Shown in pieces: positions 38,801 to 50,800 of a stretch of DNA of 64,000 nucleotides; the first letter of the stretch is position 1, and each line of letters begins with the position of its first letter. Origin of the DNA: Corella eumyota (Eukaryota; Chordata; Ascidiacea; Phlebobranchia; Corellidae); assembly GCA_963082875.1 (NCBI GenBank), contig OY720100.1, positions 14,408,591-14,472,590 of the forward strand, written 5' to 3'. The translations under genes and the position numbers were made by a program. The notes under the pieces are model-generated. The model ran no database searches. It was not told where the DNA came from and saw nothing but the letters and a program-made list of their open reading frames with translations.

Positions 38801-41800
38801 AAAGAGAAAAATTACATTCTCTTTAGCGCATGCGATCGGAGAATAGCGCACGCGATCGTTTTTTACATTTCTCTTGTTCTCTTTAAGATAATAGAAAGAA
38901 ACGTAGCGGCAAATTAAAATATAGTTTTGCTTATTACGGCTAACCCTTATAAAACATTAAAAAAGTAATAAGCCTATTCCACAGAAGAACATATATTCCA
39001 GCTATAGGCAAAAACTCGAGCCACAATTAATTGTAGTTATTCCATGATGGAGCGCACAAAATTTAGAAATTCATATATATATATAGATGTGGGAAGGTCG
39101 AATGCGTGACCTAAACATAGAGTAGCATCAGTTACTCGGACCCAGTCTCGAGTTGCTTGTGGCAGTTTGGGATATTATATAGATTATAATTGTCTGATAA
39201 TCATGCTGCTGATTAAGTGCTGGCTTAGCAGGAGTTTATACCGTTTATAGCACTTTACTCATGGGCGCTACAGCATGAGAGCAGTGGGGATTAAACCCAC
39301 GACCTCATGTGTGGTGTAGCAAGTGTTCTTACTACTACAAAATGCTGATTTTAATATTCTGTCAAAACAATAAAAAACTAGACAAGTACTGTAAAATTAA
39401 TTTGAGAACTGTAAATTGCACATGATCTAAATTTTAAAACTAATTTAAAATTTTTTTTTTGAAATATTAAATTTGTTTTTTAATTATTAAAATTTATTAA
39501 TTTTTAGGAAACAAGATTCACCAAGATTGCGACCTCAACAACAGAACCAAAAATATTTGTCCATTAACATGTCACGATATTATTCGTGGCGGTGGCACAA
39601 GTTGCGTGGCACAAAGTAAAGATGGTGACTGTGTGACTGGTTGTTTTTGTCCAAGTGGTCATGTGGCACTAAACAAGAGTAGTGACTTTTGTGTCAAAGA
39701 AAATGAATGTCCGTGTTATGAAGGAGAAAAGGTGACAGATTTGTGTTTTTTTTAAATTTAAAGTATTTTAAAGTTTATTAGTTTCTAAATATTTTAAATA
39801 AAAAGGTTAAATTAATTTTATTTTTTTAGATTTATCAAATCGGGGAAGAAGTTTCCCGACTGGCTAATTGTGAAAAATGTCAATGCATGGGTGCTGGAAA
39901 ATGGGGTAACTGTGTAGCTGATCCAAATTGTGAGCCCCCTGCTTGTGGGTGGACCCCCTGGTCTAACTGGGGCCCATGTTTTGGGCCCTGTGGGATAAAT
40001 GGGGTCCAGTGGGCGTTCAGGTCACCCTTAAGACCCAGCAGGTAGGGAAATAACCTAAATTTTGTAATTATCCTGAAAAAAATTTGAACAAAATTTTAAA
40101 TTTTTTTTTAGATATGGTTCTAAAAATCAATGTCAGGGCCTATACAGAAAATCCAGGCGTTGTCCAACACAACAATGTCAGTATTGTGATGTCATAGGCG
40201 GAAAACAAAGAATAGTTGGTGATCAATGGAAAATGGAACGTTGTCAGATTTGTTCTTGTCTGGAAAATCAAACAATTCAATGTAGAAGGTCAAATATTTA
40301 ATTTTTTTAAAAGTTTTTTTTTGACTGTGAAATTAAAGTGTACATATTCAATAGCTGGTAGCTAATAATTTTATTGAACAGTTTGTGTGGAACCCTAGGC
40401 CATAGGTTTGATCCTTACTGATGACATTGTTGTGCTTATGAAAAACTGCATTATAATTTACTTATTTCTAAATCAAAAATATTAATAAAAAATTGCCAAC
40501 TTTACTAAGTTTACAAATAAACTGAAGCTTTAAAACTTTAAAATTCACATCTAAAATAAATTTGGCAAATAAAGCATAAGTTTTAATTTTTACAAATTAC
40601 TTTTTGATTTTTTTAGGTATTGTGAATATGCGGTAACAGGATGCCCTAATAACCAAACATTAATTAAACCTGAGAATAACTCACAATGTTGTTATTGCAC
40701 TTTACAAGATACTGGTAAAAATTAACTTAAAATTAATTTAACTGTTTTTTTGTTATTATTATTATTCTAAAACATTTTATTCTTAGGTATATATAAATAT
40801 AGATAGCCTATTATTAAGCTTTATTATATATAAACTGGCAGCATGGTGTAGTGGTAAGAACACTTGCTACACCACACACGAGGTTGCTATAGGCAACTCG
40901 AGTCTGGGTCGGAGTAACTGATGTTACTCTATGTTTAAGTCGCACATTCGACTTTCCCACATCGAGGATAAAGATATATACAAAAAAAATATATATTCAC
41001 TAGTAGCTTTTTAATTTAAAAATTAAAAAAAAGTGTCTTTTTTGTAGAAACTACACCTGTTATACATGATATAACAACTCCTGCATTTATTCAAGAAATT
41101 TTCACCCAAAAATCTACTCTTTCAACAACTACTAAAGCAAACATGAAATTTAACAAAGTAAAAAATTTAAACTAAAAAAAAATTGCCAAAGCATTTACAT
41201 TTAAACTATATTAACAATAGTCAATCAAATATTTATACTTTTCAACTACAATTTACGATTTTTAAAACAATATTAGAAATAAATTTAATTTTGTCTAACA
41301 TATTTATTTTTATAGCAAACTACTATAGGATGGGATAATAGACCAACTACAGAACCTACTACTATTTATACAACTACTCCTTATCAGGTATTTTTATTTC
41401 TTTACATTAAATTATTGTTTTATTTCCAAATAACTAATAAATTTAGAGTGTTCTGTATATATCGGTAATTCCAAAAATTTTTATATAAAAAAAAAAATTG
41501 TTGCTAATGCTAGGATTCGAACCCCAAACCTACAGTACCAAGTTTTGAAAACGGAAGTGGCGAATCACCTAAATGTAAAGATGATGAATTTCAATGCAAA
41601 ACTTCAACGGAATGTATTTCAAAGTAAAACAATTCCAAATTTCTACATATCTAATTGTTAAACTTTTTCTTTTTATGCTATAGTAGTGGTCAAAACACTT
41701 GGCTTTACTGTATGAGGTCCTGGGTTTGATCTTCACTGCTTTTATGCTGTAACCCCTTTAAGTAAGGCACTTTAAATGTTATGATTTCTGGTAAGCCAGC

Positions 41801-44800
41801 ACCTTATCAGCAGCTTAATTATCAGGGAATTGTATTCTATAATGCCCCAAACTTCCAAAGGCAACTCAAAGACTGGGTTGTAGTAGATGACGGGACTTTT
41901 TGTTTAGTTTGTGAATTCGTCCTACCCACATCGAGGATAAATAAACATAAAAAAATAACTAAAGTAATTAAAAACATAATTAATAATATAAAAAAAAATT
42001 AAATACGATTTTTTTTAGTTCTTTTATTTGCGATGGTATTTCAAACTGTGTCGACCAATCAGATGAAACCTTACAACAATGTCAAACAATGTATCAACCA
42101 TGTCAGTTTAACACATGGACCTCATGGTCTGCTTGTTCTAAGTCATGTGGACTAGGCAAGCAAATGAAACACAGAGGTTTGGTTGAAAAAAGTAAAAACA
42201 AAAATCAGTGCAACGGCCCATTTCAGCTCTTTAGGTAAGAATTTTTTTCATACTAATTTATCCTCGACTAATTTATCCTTGATGCTTTTTTTCATACTAA
42301 TTTATCCTCGAACCTTATGACCCAAACATAAAGTAACATCAGTTACTTCGACCCAGTCTTGAGTTGCTTGTGGCAGTTTAGGATAATTAGGCTGCTGATT
42401 CTTAGCAGGAGTTTATACCGTTTATAGCAGCTTACTCGGGGCCTCTACAGCATGTGAGCAGTCGGGATCGAACTTAAGACCTCATGACCCCAAGTATTTT
42501 CTGATCATTGCACCATACTGCCAGTTTTTGTTTAGATTAAGTGTAAAAACATTTATTTTAATACTCAAAGTTATAACTTATTATTGTTTTTATTTTTAAA
42601 ATTTATAAATTTTCATTAACTTTTATCGCAATTAAATTTTTTTTAACAAATTTAGAGCTTGTTACGAAAAATCGTGCAAGCGTGACGGAGCATGGTCACC
42701 ATGGAAACCATGGTCTCAGTGCAGTCGTACTTGTGGTGGTGGAGTACAGTCGAGAAAAAGATCATGTGACTCACCACAGCCACTGAACGGTGGTAGAGAG
42801 TGTCCGGGAGTCTGCTCTGAGACTAAAGTTTGTAATGCCATACCATGCATGCCAGGTAAAAATTTTAAAGGAATTTCTTTGTTGGGGTTTAGCGAATTTG
42901 TTAATTTAAAGTTGTCTTTGATATTAGTTTGGTGCAAGAATATTAAGTTCTGTCTAATTCTTATAAAAAATAAAAATAATGCTGAATTTATGTTGGGTCT
43001 AAATCTATGTTTATTGGGTGGCGTTCGTTTGGTAGAACAAAATTTTTTTTTTGTATATAAATTTATCTTCGATGTGGGAAGGTCGAATGCGCGACCTAAA
43101 CATAGAGCAACAACTGTGGCAGTTTGGGATATTATATAGATTATAATGCCTGGTAATTAAGCTGCTGATTAAGTGTTGGCTCAGCAGGAGTTCATACTGT
43201 TTATAGCCCCTTACTCAAGGGCGGTACAGCATGAGAGCAATGGGGATTGACTCCACGACCTGGCGGTGTAGCAAGTGTTCTTAACACTACACCACGCTGC
43301 TGTTTTTTTACTTAGTGTGTTTTAAAAACCGACATTTGCACTCAATATAAAGTGAAAATAAATAATACTAGGAAAACAAGTATGAAAAGCCCGCTTAAAA
43401 AGAGTTGTCAAAAATACTGCAAATTTGATAATTAAGTTAAAGTTTAAACCATTAAATAGATATTACAAACAAACTATTTATTTATTAAAATTAAAGAAAG
43501 CTTATGTGGATTTATCTAAAAAAGCTACAGGGCATAAACTAATACATTGAGAATAAATCAATAAACAAAAAATATAACTTTTTTAGGGTTATGTACTGGT
43601 GGTAGGATCTTCTTGAATGGAACGGAATGTCTAAATTTTCGAGCTTGTTCACAAACTTGTGCTGATTTAAGTGCTAACGTTAGATGTAGAACTGAGTGCT
43701 CGTTGAGGGGTAATTTAGGGGGCTGTTTTTGCCCCCCAGGGAAGTTTCTACAGGATGGGGTTTGTGTGGAGTTAAAAGATTGCAGGTAAAAAAATTGTTT
43801 ATTTTTGCGGGGGTATTTTTAGAAGTACTCAGTTTTTCTTTTTAAAGGGTACTTTCGGGTAAATAGGGGTAAGCTAGTATAAAATTTTGGAGCTGTACAT
43901 GTTAAGGGGGTTGTGGGTGGGTTTGGGGATTTTTTGGTGGGTTCTGTTTTTTTAAAACTTACAAAAAAATGAATAATTGGATTTTAAAAAAAATTTTGTT
44001 AAGGTGTACTGTGAGTTATAATGAATATGAACCTCAGTCTAAATTTCAAGTTAACAATTGCCATTGTACTTGTAACAATGGGAGAACAATGTGCAACAAT
44101 TGCTCGGTTGATTGTGGTTGGTCGACATGGTCTCCATGGTCACAATGCGACAGGTTGGTAAAATTTAATTGGTTAATTGGTTGGTTAAATTTGATTGGTT
44201 TAATTGGTTGGTAAAATTTAATTGTTTTAATAATTGGTAAAATTTAAATGGTTAAAATGAATTTAAATGGTTTAATTGGTTGGTAAAAATTAGTTGGTTC
44301 AATTGGTTTATAAAATTTATTTGGTTTAATTGGTTGGTGAAATTTAATTGTTTTAATAATTGGTGAAATTTAAAAGGTTAAAATGAATTTAAATGGTTTA
44401 ATTGGTTGGTAAAAATTAATTGGTAAAAATAAAATTTAATTGTTTTTTAGAACTTGTGGCTCACTGGGTCACGCTTACCGATTTCGATCGCCCAACAACC
44501 CTCCATCTAGTGGTCAAAATGCGCATGAGTGTCTTGGAGACAGCAGACAACAAAAAGCATGCTCTGGCGTAATCACCAGTAGGGAATGCCCCCCGATGTG
44601 GGGTGAATGGCAGAGTTGGGGCGACTGCTCGACAAGTTGTGGGGTTGGAAGGCGGGAGAGAGTCAGGGCTTGTAAAAGTGGGTAAAATTTGAACTTTGTT
44701 ATAATCACCCCTCCAAAAAAATTTTTCAAAAAAAAAAAAAAGAATTAAAATTGCGACAGTTTTTATTTTTTATATTCTTAAAAAAAATTTTATTTTTAAA

Positions 44801-47800
44801 AATAATTTTTTTTTAGTTGATGATGTTGAAGTGTCTCCTTCCTTCTGCACCTCAACGAAGCAACACTACAACCTATTTCGCCAGAATCGCAAGTGCAGTT
44901 CGTCTAACCAAACATTATGCTCAATCTGTTCTGCCGGAATGGAGTACAAGTGCAAGAATTGTCCACAAACTTGTGATAGTTTAAATAATGATAATTTTAT
45001 CGGGGAAAAATGTAACAAGGATTGTGTCTGGGGTTGTCATTGCCCAGAAGGAAAATATTTATCGGTAAGTTATTAGTTAAATCTATTTTTTTGCCTTTTT
45101 TTATAAAATAAAAAATTGCAAGTAAATTTTAGTTAAAAATTTGAATTTTTGTAAGTAAAAACTTTATTTTTGTATTAATCTTTATATAAATAATTTCTTT
45201 ATCACCGGCAGCGTAGTGTAGTGGTCAGAACACTTGACTTTACTACATGAGGTCCACTGCCTTCATGCCGTTCAATCCCCACTGCCCTCATGCTATATCA
45301 CTTTTTCATAAGGCGCTTTAAACGGTAAAAACTTCTGCTGAGCCAACACTTAATCAGCAGTTTATTTATCAAGCAATTGTAATCTATAATATCCCTAACT
45401 ACCAAAGGAAACTTAAGACTGGGTTAGAAAAACTGATGTTTCTCTATGTGAAGGCTGTACACATCGAGGATAAATCAATGTAAAATAAAAGTTATTTATT
45501 TATTTTTTAGAATAGAAAATGTGTTGATATCTCAAACTGTTCTTGCGACATTTCTAAATATAATTTAAATAATAATTTGGAAACCTTGGGACCTGGTCAG
45601 AGCGTTGTGATTGGTTGTAAAAATTGCACATGTCGTAATGTTCAAACGATTTGCACCAATCACACTTTATGTGAAAGTAATGTTGCATTATGGGAATGGT
45701 CCAATTGGTCGAAATGGTCGCCATGTAGTCACTCATGCATAAACATGTAAGATTTTGATTTTAAAATAAAAAAATATTTTTATGAATTTAAGTATTTTTA
45801 AATAATATTTGAAATGAAATAGTGTTATTAATATATTTTATTATTACTAGTTTATTGTCTGTCTAATGGACTGCATTTTAATTTATTGTGTTATACTGGA
45901 CCTAATGTATGCCCTTAGTTTACCTGCTCTACAAACTAGGGTTTTTTATTTTAAAGTCCTATATAAGCGATTTTTTTTACTCAAAAATTAATAAAGTTGG
46001 TGTCACTGAACACAAAAATGATTTTAACTTTAAGTAATTTCATTTACTTTTTAAGTTATTCAACTTAAAAAAAAAAATAAAATTAATTAAAAAAAAAGAT
46101 AGGGGAATCCTTGTTTGTGATGACGTAGAAAGTACTAACGTGTATACATTCACTGCGCTACTTGGTACTTTCTACGTTACACTAAAAAGTATGGTAACCT
46201 GTTTTTTTTATGTAAATTATTTTCCAGTATTTTTGAAAATTAAATTGTAAGTACCACAGACATTTTTTAAAGGTTCTAAAACCATTTTGTAATTCAGTGT
46301 CAACCATACTAACGTGCTATATACATCACTTACAAAATTGCTAAACTCTTTAAAGACTTTTTAATTGGTCATTTTTTCACTAAGCTCTATTATATATATA
46401 TTTTTTGGTTTAATCTTTGTAGTTTGACTTAACAATTGTTTTTTTAAACAGAGATATGATTGCTTTTGAACAAATAGGAATCAAGCAAAGGAATAGAAAA
46501 TGTTTGTCGAAAAATATCAACTTTTTGGGTATATCTTTAAAAAAATAATAAAAATTTAAAGTTCTTACTTTAATTAAATAATTGATTATAAAATAACTGG
46601 CAGCGTGGTGTAGTGGTAAGAACACTTGCAACACAACCATGAGGTCGTGGGTTCGATCTCGACTGATCTCATGCTGTAGCGTCCTCGAGTAAGGCACTAT
46701 AAACGGTATGAACTTCTGCTGAGTCAGCACCTAATCAGCAGCATAATTATCGGGCAATTATAATCTATAATATCCCAAACTGCCACAGGCAACTCGAGAC
46801 TGGGTTGGATTAACTGATGTTACTCTATGTTTAAGTCGCGCATTTGACTTTCCCACATCAAGGATAAAGATATATACAAAAAAAAAACTTTATTAATTTT
46901 TTTAATTTTAAGATTTATTTGATAGGTCATAACAGTGAAAACTGCCAAGGTGTTTCCCAACAATTTACACAATGTGGTTTAACTTTGTGTTTTGAGGGCT
47001 CAACTTGGAATAATTGGCAACCCTGGTCCCAATGTGACAAGTAAAAAATTTTGAAAATATATAAACTAAACAAAAAAATATTTTTTTAAAATAGGTTAAC
47101 TTGAAATTTAAAATATTATTTAAGGTCCTGTAATGGCGGAATACAAAGTAGGCATAGGAGTTGTAAGGAAGATCAATTTAACATGAAAAACTGTAAAGGA
47201 GAAAGTGTCATGGTAAGTTAGATTTAAAATATCTAAAAAATTGTAAAATTACATATATTTTTTTTACACAAACGAATTTTTTTTATTTTAAGGCTTCTGA
47301 ATTCAACAAATACATACATGTCTTTCACTTAGGTTTATTATATAAAGATAACTCTTACATCACATTTTTGCCTAGCTTTAGCAACTAAAATTATTTGAAT
47401 ATTCTATTTTTTTTTCAGTATTTAAAAATATAGATTTTTTTTCTAAAAAAATAAAAATGTTTATTTTTATTATTTTATTCTACTGTAGGTTCAACCTTGT
47501 AATTTACAACCCTGTTTTGAGGAAACTTGTCCAAAGAATTCTCAATTTGTAAAGGGATGTAGAAGTTGTAATGTTGGTAAGTGTAAAAATGTGGTTTTAA
47601 TATATTCAAGTTTCACAAAAAACTAAAAAAAATTTAAATAATAAAATTATTTTGTTAAAATTTTTTTACTTTTTATCTAAAATGATTTTATTTTTAGGAA
47701 AAACTTGTCTTGAGTTAAGTAGTGAAATCACAAACTCAAAATTATGCCAAAACAATAATAACAATAATACAATAAACAATTGTGAGGTCGGACATTGTGC

Positions 47801-50800
47801 TTGTACTAACGCCACATTCTGGCAGAATGGGCAATGTGTTCCACAGAACGAGTGCAACTGTTATGCTCTGGGCCAAATTAGAAAAAACAGAGAAAATTTT
47901 AATATAGGTCAATGTACTACTTGTCAATGTAATGGCGGGACTATAAATTGTGGTCCTAAAAAGTTTTTAAATGGTTCTAATGTTTGTGAGGCTACTAATG
48001 GTTGTTTTGGTTCTGATTATAATTGGTCTATTTGGTCAAAATGCTCGAAGAAATGTGGTGTTGGCATTCGAAGAAGATTTAGGTAAAACTTTTGTTCTAA
48101 AAGTTGTATATTTTTTTTTAAAAAAATAAGTGTTTTTTTGGTATTGCAATTGGTATTTTTGTATTTTACTTGTATCAAATATAATAAACTATATTAAAAT
48201 GTTATTTTTTAACCAAAAAATATATTGTTTTTGTTTTAGCTTATTTCCAACAACTGCCAGTAAATATGTGGACACTTGGTGTCAGAAGAGAGTCATGGAA
48301 CAGGAAGATTGTAATATTTTTAATTGTGATTCGAAATCTGAAAATTGCTCTGGTAAGTCTAAAAATGTGAATAGGCTTGATAAATGTGTAATTATGTATT
48401 TTAAAACTACAAGTCTAATAACTGTAGTAAAAACTACTATGGGCCTGTTGTAAAAACAGTGCCACACTTGAAATTACTTTGTAAATGGTATGAATTCCTG
48501 TTGAGCCAAAAACCAATTAGCAGCCTAATTATCGGGCAATTATTATGTATAATATTTTGTCAAAGTTGACTTAAGACTGAGCTGGGGTAACTGATGTTTA
48601 CTCTATGACCAGGCAGTAAGATAGGCTTCATAAAAAAAAGAAATACTACAAAAAAGTATATGTTTTTAAATTTATTTGAATTTTCGCAATAAATTATTTT
48701 AGGGGAGTCTTGTACAAATCAAACAAGAACTAACAACGATATTTGGTCAAACTGGGGTCAATGTAGTTTAACTTGTATTAGAAATAATTTTAACTCTTGG
48801 AGACATAGATATAAACTATGTGAAAATATCAGGTAATTATTTTATATATAATAAAGCTCATTGAACAATATATATACCGGCAGCGTGGTGTAGTGGTAAA
48901 AACACTTGCTACACCACCATGAGGTCGTGGGTTCAATCCTCACTGTTCTCATGCTGTAGCGCCCTTGAGTAAGGCGCTATAAACGGTATAACTCCTGCTA
49001 AGCCAGTACTTAATCAGCAGCATAATTATCGGGCAATTATAATCTATAATATCCCAAACTGCTACAGGCAACTCGAGACTGGGTCGGAGTTAACTGATGT
49101 TACTCTATGTTTAAGTCGCGCATTCGACTTTCTCACATCAAGGATAAAGATATATAAAAAAATATATATATATATCCATGTTATAGATCTACAAAATAAA
49201 TAAAACTGCCATTTGTGGTGCACGAGTAAATTATCGCTGGCAAATATTAGTTCAAAGTTGCGACCATATTACAACATTTAACCATAAGGCAAGCTATCCA
49301 CTAGTTCAAAATAAGTAGCTTTTAAAATTTATTTTTTTAAATAATAAAAATATTTGTTTTTCGAAGCTTTTATTTATATTTTTTATTATTTTTTTAGTAA
49401 TTGTAGCAAACCGGATACAGAAACAGAATTATGTGATAATTCAATTCTGCCAGAATGTGAAAATAGATCACTCACCAAGTGGTCGAGTTGGTCAAGTTGT
49501 TCATTCACTTGTTCCACTTTTCAATCTGGTTTAATTCCATTTAAAACAAGAACTAGAATTTGTATGGACCAGTATAATAATGGTATTTAAATATAGATTT
49601 AAAATAAAAACTAAATAATATTTGTTAAAAAATAACCTTACATTGTTTGTACTAAAACCTTTAAATTTTTATACATTTTAGGCTAATGTTATATTATGCA
49701 AAATATATATTTTTTTAAAGTTAGGTATGCTATTTTAAAAACAAAACCAATAAAATTTGAAATTTGTTTTATGTTTTAAATATTTAATCATACAAGTATT
49801 GCTATAATTGTACAAAAAATTACAATAAATAATATTTTTTTTAGTAATATTTAACAAAGAAAATACAATGGAAAGAAAGGAATGTGATAAAGGTGAACTT
49901 ATGCCTTGTTCTAATTGGACGAAACCGACCAATAATAACGGTTGTACCAAAATTGTTAGTGGAAGTACTTACCAAGAATGTGGTCCGCGATGTGTACAAC
50001 TGTGTGGTGGATTAAAGGTAAGATTAAAAAATGATCAATTTTTTTAAATGGAAATAAATGCTAAAAAATAATCAGTTAATGGTTAATTAAAGTTTGTAAA
50101 TTATGAAATTATAGTTATTATAAATTAGGATAAGTGAATGGTTTATTGAAATAATAAATGGTTAATTAGGTTAAGTAAGTGGTTTGTTTAAGTGAACAAA
50201 TGGTTTAATTAAGATAAGTGAATGATTTAGTTAAGTTATTTAAGTGAATAAATGATTAAGTAGAATAAGTTAATGGTTAATCGAAATAAAGAAATGGTTA
50301 ATTTGGATTAAAAAATGGTTCATAGAATAAATAACTGGTTAATTAGTGTTAGAAAATGGTTCATAAAATCAATAAATGGTTAATTTGGGTTAGAAAATGG
50401 TTCATAGAATGAATAAATGGTTTATTAGGGTTAGAAAATGGTTCATAGAATGAATAAATGGTTAATTGGAATTAGAAAATGGTTTATAGAATAAATAAAT
50501 GGTTGATTTGGATTAGAAAATTGTTCATAGAATGAATAAATGGTTAATTAGGATTAGAAAATGGTTCATAGAATGAATAAATGGTTAATTAGGATTATAA
50601 AATGGTTCATATAATAAACAAATGGTTAATCGGGATTAGTAAATAGTTTGTTAAAGTAAAAAAAATGGTTAATTAGAATACGTAAATGGTTAATTAAAAT
50701 AAAATTTATCTTATTAATCACAATGTAATTTTGAATTCTTTTTCAGCAATGTTTTAACACATGTAGTTCAGGATGTTATTGTAATAATGATCAAGTATTG

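Larger units (their letters stand above)
32738..39087 (-). mobile_element. Helitron (rolling-circle DNA transposon), complete, 6,350 bp
   Basis: Read on the minus strand. The 5' end at 39087 is TCTATATATATATATG preceded by A; the 3' end at 32738 is CTAG followed by T. The element sits between A and T without duplication, as Helitrons do. A 7-bp hairpin (GCCACAC / GTGTGGC, 32749-32765) lies 7 bases inside the CTAG end. It carries a 1,459-codon Rep-helicase and a 124-codon second ORF. The insertion splits a family 1 SINE: its tail remains at 32710-32737 and its body resumes at 39088. With both ends and the main ORF whole it looks recent and possibly autonomous. Confidence 0.93.
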
